The position numbers and the translations under genes are program-made. The notes under the pieces were generated by a model. It saw only the letters and a program-made list of their open reading frames with translations. It did not search any database and was not told where the DNA came from. Positions 1 through 8,294 of a stretch of DNA of 64,000 nucleotides are shown here, one piece after another. The stretch lies in contig NZ_CP025263.1 in NCBI RefSeq assembly GCF_002843605.1, positions 2,757,501 through 2,821,500 of the forward strand, read 5' to 3'. This DNA is from Pseudomonas sp. S09G 359. GTDB lineage: Bacteria > Pseudomonadota > Gammaproteobacteria > Pseudomonadales > Pseudomonadaceae. Within the stretch, counting starts at the first letter, position 1, and the number at the start of each line of letters is the position of its first letter.

Positions 1-3000
1 AGGAGTGTCAGTGGGCGGAAGCTGTCGGGCTCGTAGATATAGCTGCGATGGCGACCCGCGTGGTGTTCGGCAATCAGCTTGTCGCCTTGCCAGAAAAACT
101 CGGTGGTGATGGCATCCACCGTTTTGCCAATGCGCCGCCCGAATGGGTCGTAGCGGTAGCTGGCGGTTTGCCCGTTGGGTTGGGTGAGGCCGATCAGGCG
201 GTGTTGGCTGTCGTAGCGGTATTCGGTGATTAGCGCGTGGCCTTTGCCACGTCGTTCGCGGATGAGGTTGCCGAAGGCGTCGTAGTCGTAGTGGCGGTCG
301 CCCTGGATGGTCAGGCGGTTGCCGGCGACGATGTCGGGACCGGGGCGGTCTTGCATCAGCAGGTTGCCGGCGGGGTCGTGGGCGAAGCGTTCCTGGATGT
401 CTTGGGAGTGGTCGGCGCGGGTGAGGCGCGAGAGGGGGTCGTAGTGGTAGTGGTGTTCGCCTTTGCGGGTGTCGAGCAGGCGGGTGAGGTTGCCGGATTT
501 GTCGTAGTCGTATTGGCGCTGGTAGAGGGTGTGTTGCTGTTGGGTGACGGCGTGGGCGTGCAGGCGCTGTTGGTCGTCGTAGTGGTAGTGGCTGAGAAGT
601 TGGCCTTGTTGGCGTTGCTGTTCCTGGCCGGCTTTGAACAGGTGGGACGTCAGTACTGTGCCATTCAGTTCGACAGTGGCGAGGTGGCCGCCTTTGCAAT
701 GGTTGAACACCAGACGGTTATTGTCCGGCAGCCGTAGGTTTTGCAGTTGGCCGCAGGCGTCGTAGCCATAGCGCAAGGTGCCCCAGCCTTGGTGCTCGGC
801 GGTGAGGCGGTTTTGGGCGTCGTACTCGTAGGACAGCGCCCAGTGGCCGTCCTCGACGCTAAGGAGGTTGCCTTGGCGGTCGTAGGCGTAATCGACAAGG
901 GTGTCGTCTGGTAGGGTTTTTCGTACGAGGCGGCCGGCGTGATCGCGCGCGTAGCGGGTGATTAGCTGACTGCCGTCGTCGCCGTATTCAGTTTTCTCCA
1001 GCAGGTTGCCGTTGAGGTCGTAAGCGTAAGCCGTACGCTGGCCGTCGAACCCGGTTTCCTGCTGGATCAGGCCGTTGGGGTGGTAGTCGAGTGTGTAAGT
1101 CTCGCCGACTTCATTTTCAATTTCGGTCAGCAGCAACCGAACATTGTCATAGCGGTATTTGACCTGGCTGCCATCGGCGTTGATACGGCGGCTGATCAGG
1201 TGCAGCCCATCGGCGTATTCGTAGCGGGTGACGTGCCCGAGTTCATCACGTTCAGCGGTGATTTTTCCGTAGGGGTTGTAGCTGTATTCCCGCGCCGCGC
1301 CGCCTGGTAACACCAAGCGAGTCAAGCGACCCACGCTGTTCCACTGATACTGGGTCAGCGCGCCATGCTCATCCTCCCGCGCCACTTGCCGCCCAAGATC
1401 GTCATAGCGATAACGCTTGATCCCACCATTTGGCAGCTGTTCTTCAATGAGCTGCCCACGCTCATTCCACACCAGCCGATGGCAACTGCCGTCGGGATAC
1501 CAAACCCCAATCAGTTGTCCATATTTGTCGTAGCTGTAGTCGGTAATGTGGCCGTCGGGATCGGTCTTACGCGTAATGTCGCCGTGGTCATTGCGCTCAT
1601 ATTTCCAGACTGCTTTTCCACGCCGCACGACCCGTACGAAACCATTGTCATGCTCGTAGGAAGTCGGCTCGTCATCCCCCGGAAACAGCGCCACCAGACG
1701 TCCGGCTTCGTCGTATTGATACGCCGTCACCGCCCCCAGCGGGTCTTGCTCAACCGTCAGCCGGCCTTTGTCGTCATAGGATTTGAAATGCTCGGCACCA
1801 TCCGCATCGATGCGCTGCACCAGCCGTGCGCGGTCATCGTGGACATAGACCTCCTGGCTACCATCGGCGTTATGCACGGTGACGCGGCCGTTGTCGTCCC
1901 AGGCATAGCGCGTGTCCATCTGCGAAAAGCTGGCCCAGTGCCGGACACAGCGTGCCGCCTTACCCGCGCGTTCCCACTCCCAAAAGAAGCTCGCCCCACC
2001 GGCCAGCCCACGTTCCAATATGACGTGCTGATCGTCGTACCGATAAACCTCACATTCACCTACAGCATTGGTCGCCGAGGTCAGCCGGCCAGCGTCGTCA
2101 TAGGCGTAGGAAACAATGCAAAACTCGGTAACCCATTCAAAGGGTTCATGGCCCTTGGCGCGCTGAACCTGATAGTCCACCGCGACGATGCGACCCGACG
2201 CATAGCGCAAAAACAGCGAGCGCCCGACACCGTTATCCAAACGCTCAATACGCCCGGAGTAGTCCCGAAAAATCCGCAGCCGGTTGTCATACGCATCGCT
2301 GATCGAGACCAGCACGCCATCGCGAAAATGATAGAAACGCGTGGCCTGCGCTAGGATCAGCTCATCGGGCAAATCACTCAGGTAGATCGCCGCTTCAGCC
2401 AGGCTATTGGTGATTGCCGGTCGAGAAACGGTAGGCAAGGGCAGGGTGGTCGACCGATTTTCGTGGTCCGTCCACACCACCGATTCGCCAGAAACAGCAA
2501 GCCGCTGCGCCAGCGAATGACTCCACCCAAACCCCAACCCGCAATCCACTTCCACCGCACTGGTGCGATACACCCGGGTCCACTCAAACGGCAGCACCCC
2601 ATCCAGCGTCCCATCGGTCAGCGTCAGCAATTCCTCCCCGGTAACCATCGACACCGGGCAACCATTGGTCGCAGTCTTATCCGCAGAAGCTGCCGCATCC
2701 CCCTTCGGGTTTTTCGCCGACACGGGCACGTCATCAACGTGCTCTTTCTGCTTCAAAACCGCGTTCTGCCGCGCACGCCAACGCATCTGCATCGTGCCTT
2801 GCTTCAGCCCACCCACCACTCCGCGAACCGCCACGGCCTTGTAGCGATCCACCGCCTGCATGAACCTGGTAAGAATCGCGAACAGGCTCTCAACAAAGCC
2901 GATGGCCATCGCCATGATCTGCTTGCCGTATTTGACCAACCGCAAGCTCAGGTAGGCCACGCCCGCCGCCGGCAGTGCAATCGCCAGCACCACAGCGATC

Positions 3001-3857
3001 ACCAGGTCAACCAACAACGACACCACAAACCCGGCGGCGGCCTCGGCGATGTCGCTGGGCGGCAGGGCGTCCAGCCACAGCATCGCCGTGCGCATCATCA
3101 GGAACAGCGCCGCCTCATCACTGGCCAGCAACATCGCCTGTTCCATGACCTTGGGTGCATCAGTGGCGATTTTCGCCAGCCTGGCCGCCTCGGCGCCCAA
3201 CTGTTCGGCGTATTTCAACGGGTCTTCAAGAATGGCCTGGACCAGCTTGATGCTGTCCCACACATCGCGGATCGCTGCCCAGCTGCCGGCCAGCACACCG
3301 CTGCCGATGGCGCTGGCGGTAGAGGCTGTCCAATGCGGCCTGAAACCTTGCCACTGCTCCCGGAGCCATTGTTCAAGGTCCGACGTCAGCCCGGCGTAGG
3401 AGGCAAACAGTGCATCCACCTGTTGCGCCGAGACGCCGCCCTGCACGCGCACCTGATAGCGCTTGCCAGCGGCACAGGGGTGCGAACCCTTGCCGTGCTC
3501 ATCCAACATCACAACGGTCGTACTGCCGTCATCCAGGCCGATCACCTCCACCGGAATGTCGCCAATCGGCACGTCGTACACAGACTCGAACTGGCTTTCG
3601 ATCTTCAGCTCGCCGCCCAGCTGGCACATGACCACACTGCCGAGAACGTCCGGATCAGTGATGCTCACCGAGGTCTGCGAAGCCCCCACCCGCAACACCC
3701 GATCCATCCCCAGCAACGACGGTAAATCCGCAGCGTGGCTGACCGAATCCAGTGCACGCCCATACCAGCTCTTCATCTGCTGGCGATACACCGCCAGGCT
3801 CTGATGGAAGCCATCCAGTTCATGTTCGATAAAGGCAATGTGGGCGGTGTGAGTCAT
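1..3857 (-). CDS. RHS/YD-repeat polymorphic toxin-type protein, C-terminus beyond window
   Basis: The frame is open from ATG 3857 to the left edge, giving about 1285 residues without the C-terminus. The first ~390 residues have no PAAR motif or signal peptide. They include a hydrophobic stretch at ~272-308, likely one or two membrane segments. A DUF6531-like domain begins near residue 397 (CPVSMVTGEE). Dozens of YD repeats (for example YAYDDAGRL, YRYDDLGRQ) run from about residue 585 to the edge, and the RHS core signature YIYEPDSFRPL is the last thing visible. RHS proteins form a beta-cocoon shell that encloses a variable C-terminal toxin, often delivered by type VI secretion. That toxin and any immunity gene would lie to the left of position 1. 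No secretion genes are visible here, so the delivery route is inference. Confidence 0.93.
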   Translation of the reverse strand, partial: MTHTAHIAFIEHELDGFHQSLAVYRQQMKSWYGRALDSVSHAADLPSLLGMDRVLRVGASQTSVSITDPDVLGSVVMCQLGGELKIESQFESVYDVPIGDIPVEVIGLDDGSTTVVMLDEHGKGSHPCAAGKRYQVRVQGGVSAQQVDALFASYAGLTSDLEQWLREQWQGFRPHWTASTASAIGSGVLAGSWAAIRDVWDSIKLVQAILEDPLKYAEQLGAEAARLAKIATDAPKVMEQAMLLASDEAALFLMMRTAMLWLDALPPSDIAEAAAGFVVSLLVDLVIAVVLAIALPAAGVAYLSLRLVKYGKQIMAMAIGFVESLFAILTRFMQAVDRYKAVAVRGVVGGLKQGTMQMRWRARQNAVLKQKEHVDDVPVSAKNPKGDAAASADKTATNGCPVSMVTGEELLTLTDGTLDGVLPFEWTRVYRTSAVEVDCGLGFGWSHSLAQRLAVSGESVVWTDHENRSTTLPLPTVSRPAITNSLAEAAIYLSDLPDELILAQATRFYHFRDGVLVSISDAYDNRLRIFRDYSGRIERLDNGVGRSLFLRYASGRIVAVDYQVQRAKGHEPFEWVTEFCIVSYAYDDAGRLTSATNAVGECEVYRYDDQHVILERGLAGGASFFWEWERAGKAARCVRHWASFSQMDTRYAWDDNGRVTVHNADGSQEVYVHDDRARLVQRIDADGAEHFKSYDDKGRLTVEQDPLGAVTAYQYDEAGRLVALFPGDDEPTSYEHDNGFVRVVRRGKAVWKYERNDHGDITRKTDPDGHITDYSYDKYGQLIGVWYPDGSCHRLVWNERGQLIEEQLPNGGIKRYRYDDLGRQVAREDEHGALTQYQWNSVGRLTRLVLPGGAAREYSYNPYGKITAERDELGHVTRYEYADGLHLISRRINADGSQVKYRYDNVRLLLTEIENEVGETYTLDYHPNGLIQQETGFDGQRTAYAYDLNGNLLEKTEYGDDGSQLITRYARDHAGRLVRKTLPDDTLVDYAYDRQGNLLSVEDGHWALSYEYDAQNRLTAEHQGWGTLRYGYDACGQLQNLRLPDNNRLVFNHCKGGHLATVELNGTVLTSHLFKAGQEQQRQQGQLLSHYHYDDQQRLHAHAVTQQQHTLYQRQYDYDKSGNLTRLLDTRKGEHHYHYDPLSRLTRADHSQDIQERFAHDPAGNLLMQDRPGPDIVAGNRLTIQGDRHYDYDAFGNLIRERRGKGHALITEYRYDSQHRLIGLTQPNGQTASYRYDPFGRRIGKTVDAITTEFFWQGDKLIAEHHAGRHRSYIYEPDSFRPLTL

Positions 3858-4026
3858 CCGTGACGTCTCGACAGGGGGCAAGGTGTCGGAGTCTGCCGCA
3901 GCCAAAAGCGGCTGGATGAACGGTTGGAAAAATCAGAAAGTGCTTACCAGCAAAGGGAAAAATCCGCGAAAGGGGCGCCCCAAGGGCCACACAAAATAGC
4001 GACGTAGCTGATTGTGGTAACCCGCC

Positions 4027-4045
4027 AAAAAGATTCTCAAATAAA
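4027..4045 (+). promoter_or_regulatory. possible Fur box upstream of siderophore receptor
   Basis: GATTCTCA at 4032-4039 (reverse complement TGAGAATC) sits in an AT-rich stretch about 80 bases before the receptor start. It matches the core of Pseudomonas Fur boxes. The flanks match only partly, so this is a weak candidate, supported mainly by the downstream gene being an iron-uptake receptor. Confidence 0.35.
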
Positions 4046-4120
4046 AACGCCTCGCATCCTTGCCCGATTTTCCGAGGTGGCCGTCATGGTTAATAGAACC
4101 TCTATTACGCAGGATTTCCC

Positions 4121-6610
4121 ATGTCGCGCCTTGCTCGTCCCTTGCACCCACTGGCCTTGTCAGTGGCGATAGCTTTTGCCGCCGTGCCGTTGCTGGCTGT
4201 CCAACCCGCCGTCGCTGCAGACAGCAGCACGGTGCGCGGCTTTTCGATTGCGGCCGGTGACTTGAGCCAGGCGCTCAATAGCCTGGCGGAGCAGGCGGGC
4301 CTGGTGCTGGCATTCGACGCAAGCCTCACACGCGGCAAACACAGCAATGGCCTGAGTGGGCAATACGACACCGACGTGGCGCTGACGCAGTTGCTCGCGG
4401 GCAGCGGCCTGCAAGCGTTGAAAATCTCGGCGGACCGCTACCGTCTGGAAGCGCTTCCGGATAACGGCGGCGCCATGGAGTTGCAGGCCACCACCATCAG
4501 CGGCGCCTACCGGAGCGAAAGCCCGACCGGGCCGGTGTCCGGCTACGTGGCCACCCGCAGCCTGTCGGGCACCAAGACCGATACTGCGCTGATCGAGACG
4601 CCGCAGTCGATCTCCATCGTCACCAAAGACCAGATGCGCGCGCAGAACGCCGAGAGCCTCAACCAGATCCTGCGCTACAGCGCCGCCGTAGTCCCGGAAA
4701 CCCGTGGCGCCACCGCTTCGCGCCTGGACCAATTGACCATTCGCGGCTTCGCTCCGGCCACCTACCTCGACGGCCTGCGCATGCCATCGAGCCGTGACGC
4801 CTTGCCGCAAAAAGATGCGTTCGACCTGGAGCGCGTCGAAGTGCTGCGCGGCCCGGCCTCGGTGCTTTATGGGCAAGGCACGCCGAGCGGGGTGATCAAC
4901 ATGGTCACCAAGCGCCCGCTGGACACGCCGTTTCATGAAGTGGGCGTCGAATACGGTACCTTCAACAAGAAGCGCACCACCTTCGACATGAGCGGCCCAA
5001 TCGACGATCAGGGCGTTTATTCCTACCGAGTCGCCGGCCTTTTCGATGATGCCGACGGCCAGGTCGAACACACCGAGACCCGTCGCCAGTCATTATCCAG
5101 CGCGTTCACCTGGCGCCCGGACGAAGACACTTCGCTGACCCTGCTCGGGCATTTCCAGAAGGACCCCAAGGGTGCGTCCTACGGCTCGGTACCCGCGTGG
5201 GGTTCGGTGTTGCATAGCCCGACCGGGCGCAATATCGACGTGGATTTCTACGACGGCGAAAAGAGCTTCGAGAAAAGCGACCGCGAGTATTACTCCATCG
5301 GCTACGCGTTTGAACATCACTTCAACGATGTGTGGACCGTGCGCCAGAACGCGCGTTACCTGCGGGCAGAAGGGGTGTACCGCAGCATCTACAACAGCAA
5401 CTTGCAGGCGGATTACCGTACCTCCAACCGGTCCACCATCGCCGCAGATGTCGACATGGATGCCTACACCCTGGATAACCAGGTGCAAGCCAAGTTCGAC
5501 ACCGGCCCGCTGCAGCACACCTTGTTGATGGGGCTCGATTACCAGAACACCAGCACCGATACCAAGCAGGGGTTCGGCACTGGGCCGAGCCTGGATATCT
5601 TCGATCCGGTCTACGGTGCCCCGGTGGTCACGCCGGCGTTCGCCACCGACGCCACCTCGCGCAGCGAGCAAACCGGTGTGTACCTGCAAGAGCAAATGAA
5701 ATGGGACAAATGGGTGCTGTTGCTGGGCGGTCGTTACGACTGGGCCAGCACCGACAGCACCACCAAAACCCTCAGGACCGGGGTCAAGAGCCAGTCGTCC
5801 CTGGACAGCAAGGCGTTTACCGGCCGCGTAGGGCTGGTTTATCTGTTCGACAATGGCCTGGCACCGTATGCCAGCTACTCGGAGTCGTTCAACCCGCAGT
5901 CGGGCACCGGGTTCGGCGGTTCAGTGTTTAAACCGACGGAAGGCAAGCAGTATGAGATCGGCATCAAGTACCAGCCGCCGGGTAGCAACAGCTTTATTAC
6001 CGCGGCGCTTTTCGACCTGCGCCAGACCAACGTTCCGACCATGGACCCGGACCCAACCCACCTGTGCGGCAGCGGCCGTTGCAGCATCCAGGATGGCGAA
6101 CAGCAATCCCGTGGCTTTGAGCTGGAAGGCAAGGCCAGCCTCAACGACAACCTGGATATAACCGCGGCATACGCTTACCTGGATAACCGCGTCAGCAAGT
6201 CCAACAGCACCGTGCGGTATGCGCCTGTCACGGACCTTGGTGTCGGCGCGCCTGTGCCGGCCGAAGGCACCACCACCTATGGTGTGCCGCGCCACACCGC
6301 CTCGGCGTGGGCCGACTACACCTTCCACGACGGCCACCTCAAGGGCTTCGGTGCCGGTGCGGGCGCGCGTTATGTCGGTTCGTCCTGGGGCGATACCGCC
6401 AACACCCTGAAGGTGCCGGGCTACACCTTGTTCGATGCGGCGGTGCATTACGACATTGCGAATATCGCCAACCTCAAGGACAACCTGCGCCTGGCGCTCA
6501 ACGCCACTAACCTGGCGAATAAAGAGTATGTCGCGTCGTGCTATTCCTACTCGTGGTGCTGGTATGGCTCACAGCGCACCGTGCAGGCGAGTGCGACCTA
6601 TCAGTGGTGA
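4121..6610 (+). CDS. TonB-dependent siderophore receptor with STN signalling domain (FhuA/FoxA/FiuA type)
   Basis: An 829-residue outer-membrane receptor that imports a ferric siderophore using TonB energy. A signal peptide ends near residue 32 (QPAVA). An STN (secretin/TonB N-terminal) domain follows at ~40-90, then the plug domain (TPQSISIVTKDQ at ~160; VEVLRGPASVLYGQGTPSG at ~243-262), and a beta-barrel from ~280 ending in the aromatic YQW typical of BamA substrates. The cysteine-containing C-terminal region (CYSYSWCWYG) resembles ferrichrome/ferrioxamine receptors, so a hydroxamate ligand is plausible but not proven. STN domains usually talk to a FecR-type anti-sigma factor, yet no sigma/anti-sigma pair flanks this gene. 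The start is the ATG behind AGGA at 4111-4114. A short inverted repeat, AATAGA/TCTATT (4092-4106), lies just before it. Confidence 0.95.
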   Translation: MSRLARPLHPLALSVAIAFAAVPLLAVQPAVAADSSTVRGFSIAAGDLSQALNSLAEQAGLVLAFDASLTRGKHSNGLSGQYDTDVALTQLLAGSGLQALKISADRYRLEALPDNGGAMELQATTISGAYRSESPTGPVSGYVATRSLSGTKTDTALIETPQSISIVTKDQMRAQNAESLNQILRYSAAVVPETRGATASRLDQLTIRGFAPATYLDGLRMPSSRDALPQKDAFDLERVEVLRGPASVLYGQGTPSGVINMVTKRPLDTPFHEVGVEYGTFNKKRTTFDMSGPIDDQGVYSYRVAGLFDDADGQVEHTETRRQSLSSAFTWRPDEDTSLTLLGHFQKDPKGASYGSVPAWGSVLHSPTGRNIDVDFYDGEKSFEKSDREYYSIGYAFEHHFNDVWTVRQNARYLRAEGVYRSIYNSNLQADYRTSNRSTIAADVDMDAYTLDNQVQAKFDTGPLQHTLLMGLDYQNTSTDTKQGFGTGPSLDIFDPVYGAPVVTPAFATDATSRSEQTGVYLQEQMKWDKWVLLLGGRYDWASTDSTTKTLRTGVKSQSSLDSKAFTGRVGLVYLFDNGLAPYASYSESFNPQSGTGFGGSVFKPTEGKQYEIGIKYQPPGSNSFITAALFDLRQTNVPTMDPDPTHLCGSGRCSIQDGEQQSRGFELEGKASLNDNLDITAAYAYLDNRVSKSNSTVRYAPVTDLGVGAPVPAEGTTTYGVPRHTASAWADYTFHDGHLKGFGAGAGARYVGSSWGDTANTLKVPGYTLFDAAVHYDIANIANLKDNLRLALNATNLANKEYVASCYSYSWCWYGSQRTVQASATYQW

Positions 6611-6663
6611 TCGCTGATCTGGTTTGTCCTAGCCAGCGCAGTCAATGTGGCAAGCAAGCTTGT

Positions 6664-6796
6664 TGTGGCGCGCGAGCTTGCTCGCGTTGGGCTGCGTAGC
6701 GGCCCCAAAACCAGGGATCGCGGTTTACCTGAAGAACACGATTGTCTTGAAGAGGGGCCGCTTCGCGCCCCAACGCGAGCAAGCTCGCTCGCCACA
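6664..6796. repeat. REPIN: paired inverted REP sequences (GAGCTTGCTCGCG type)
   Basis: Two REP sequences in inverted orientation start with TGTGGCG at 6664 and end with CGCCACA at 6796. Each arm contains a palindrome around GAGCTTGCTC followed by GTTGGG and a second GGGGCCGC-type palindrome, joined by a short spacer. It fills most of the 335-base gap between the receptor and the next gene. The element at 15043-15175 belongs to the same family. Such elements are mobilised in trans by RAYT transposases; none is encoded in this window. Confidence 0.85.
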
Positions 6797-6802
6797 GTTT
6801 TG

Positions 6803-6839
6803 TGCGGGGGGGGCTTCAGCTTCTTGCGGGGGGCTTCAG
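6803..6839 (+). repeat. short imperfect tandem repeat with G-runs
   Basis: Two copies of TGC, a G-run, then CTTCAG: the first has eight G (6806-6813), the second six G (6828-6833). The spacing is about 22 bases. It lies in non-coding sequence after the REPIN, so length changes would not alter a protein. Confidence 0.6.
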
Positions 6840-6945
6840 TTATTTGTGGCGGATGTTGTGCGTAAGAAGGCAATTTAATGGCCCCCCTGTAACCAAATCC
6901 TCGCCAGAATCGCTTTTATTTTCAGGTGGTTAGGTGAGGAAGCAA

Positions 6946-7275
6946 ATGCGCACTGTTGGAATCATGCTGATCGCCTGTTCCCTGGCCGGCGGCGCAGCTG
7001 CTGTGCAGGCACGGGAGCTGCGCGAGGGTGACAAGTACATGTGCAGTTGGGGCGCCGGTACGGCCGCCAGGGCCCAGGAGTTGAAGCTGTCGGGGGTGTC
7101 GCTGTACGCCGCGCGGCAGAAGATCCAGACCATCAAGTTCAACAAATCGTGGATGCGCATGATGGCCATGGGCATCACCGAGCAGACCTATGACAGTCGT
7201 TCACGCCTGAAACCCGAGGCGATTCGCCAGGGCTTCTACCAGGATTGCCTGCGCTACAAAGTAGCGCGTAAATGA
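6946..7275 (+). CDS. small secreted protein of unknown function
   Basis: A 109-residue protein with an N-terminal signal peptide (hydrophobic core GIMLIACSLAGGAAA, likely cleaved after VQA). The mature part is basic, contains two cysteines (in YMCSWG and QDCLRY) that could form a disulfide, and has no domain I recognise. The start is placed at ATG 6946 because GAGGA at 6936-6940 is well spaced from it; a GTG at 6934 would put that sequence inside the gene. The gene appears monocistronic, with a converging LysR gene 13 bases downstream. Confidence 0.75.
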   Translation: MRTVGIMLIACSLAGGAAAVQARELREGDKYMCSWGAGTAARAQELKLSGVSLYAARQKIQTIKFNKSWMRMMAMGITEQTYDSRSRLKPEAIRQGFYQDCLRYKVARK

Positions 7276-7288
7276 TCGGGCGAGTGGC

Positions 7289-8188
7289 TTAACGCGTAAG
7301 CGGCGAGCTGGCGTCTTCCTGGAAATACACTCGCGCCGTTTCAATAAACCGTCGGTTGGCTTGGGACAGGTATTCACTGGCGCGCCAGCACAGGTTGAAG
7401 TGCATGAACTGCGCGGGCTCGAACGACACACCCACCAGCCCGGGTTCCTGCTCCTGCACCGAACGCAGCAGGGTGGAAACCCCCATGCCGCTGCGGGTCG
7501 CGGCGATCACCAGGGGCACGAAGTTGCTTTCCAGGGCGATGTTGAAACTCACCCGAGCATGGCTGCAAAAGGCGTCCAGCAGGTGGCGCTGCAAAAAGGT
7601 GTTGTCGAACACCAGCATCGCCTCACCCTTCAAGCGTTCAGCCGGGATTGACCGCAGGCGTGCCAGCGGGTGCTGGACGTTGACGCACAACACCATCTCA
7701 TCACTGCCGAGCAACACCGACTCCCAGCCCGGGTCCACCCGTCGCGACTCCAGCAACGCCACATCGATCTGCCGTGTGGCCAAGCGCTCGCTGATGTCAT
7801 CGGCGCTGCCTTCCACCACATGCATGGCAATGCCCGGGTAGCGCGCGCGAAACTGCATCAACAGCTCCGGGATATGCCGGATGCCATACATGGGCGGCAC
7901 GCCGATGCGGATTTCGCCGCTGTGCAATTGGGTCAAGTCCTGCAACTCACGGCGGGCCCCGGCCAGGCCCTGCAGGCAGGCTTCGGCGCGGGCCAGGAAC
8001 AGCTGGCCTTCGGCGGTCACGCTGATCTGCCGGGTGGCACGGTTGAACAACGCCACGCCCAACTCATCCTCCAAGCGGCTGACGGCCATGCTCAGCGCCG
8101 GTTGCGCCACATGCAGCGCCTGCGCGGCCTTGGTGAAGCTGCCTTGGCGGGCGATCTCGACGCAATATTCCAGCGCTTTCAGGTTCAT
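7289..8188 (-). CDS. LysR-family transcriptional regulator
   Basis: About 299 residues. The N-terminal winged helix-turn-helix (residues ~1-60; LEYCVEIARQGSFTKAAQAL, ARLNNATR region reading as FNRATRQISVT) is classic LysR, followed by a substrate-binding-type effector domain (for example IRIGVPPMYGIRHIPELL). It is divergently transcribed from the AbrB permease/FAH hydrolase genes, with a dyad at 8222-8244 in the shared promoter, so those genes are the likely targets. The start is chosen at the MNLKALEY methionine because the family normally begins there; an in-frame ATG twelve bases upstream (8200) is the alternative and neither has a strong ribosome binding site. Confidence 0.93.
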   Translation of the reverse strand: MNLKALEYCVEIARQGSFTKAAQALHVAQPALSMAVSRLEDELGVALFNRATRQISVTAEGQLFLARAEACLQGLAGARRELQDLTQLHSGEIRIGVPPMYGIRHIPELLMQFRARYPGIAMHVVEGSADDISERLATRQIDVALLESRRVDPGWESVLLGSDEMVLCVNVQHPLARLRSIPAERLKGEAMLVFDNTFLQRHLLDAFCSHARVSFNIALESNFVPLVIAATRSGMGVSTLLRSVQEQEPGLVGVSFEPAQFMHFNLCWRASEYLSQANRRFIETARVYFQEDASSPLTR

Positions 8189-8220
8189 ATCGGCTCGCAT
8201 AACAAAGAGTGATGGCTTGC

Positions 8221-8244
8221 TTCACAAATGGATATTTTCTGTGA
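8221..8244. promoter_or_regulatory. LysR-type operator candidate (TCACA-N13-TGTGA)
   Basis: A perfect 5-base inverted repeat, TCACA at 8222-8226 and TGTGA at 8240-8244, has an AT-rich interior and lies in the divergent LysR/permease promoter region. LysR regulators typically bind such interrupted dyads. No experimental support is available from sequence alone. Confidence 0.4.
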
Positions 8245-8294
8245 TGAAGGCAAGTCTATAACCTTGCGCCATCCTTCTCCATGCCGGGTCCAAC

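Noticed and set aside
1365..3725. Long open reading frames on the plus strand across the RHS gene (up to ~420 codons)
   Set aside because: They are antisense shadows of a repetitive GC-rich YD-repeat gene. Their translations have no recognisable domains, while the minus-strand frame is a coherent RHS protein.
6806..6833. G8 and G6 runs as a phase-variation switch
   Set aside because: They lie in non-coding sequence between a REPIN and the next gene, not in a coding region or between promoter elements that I can identify.
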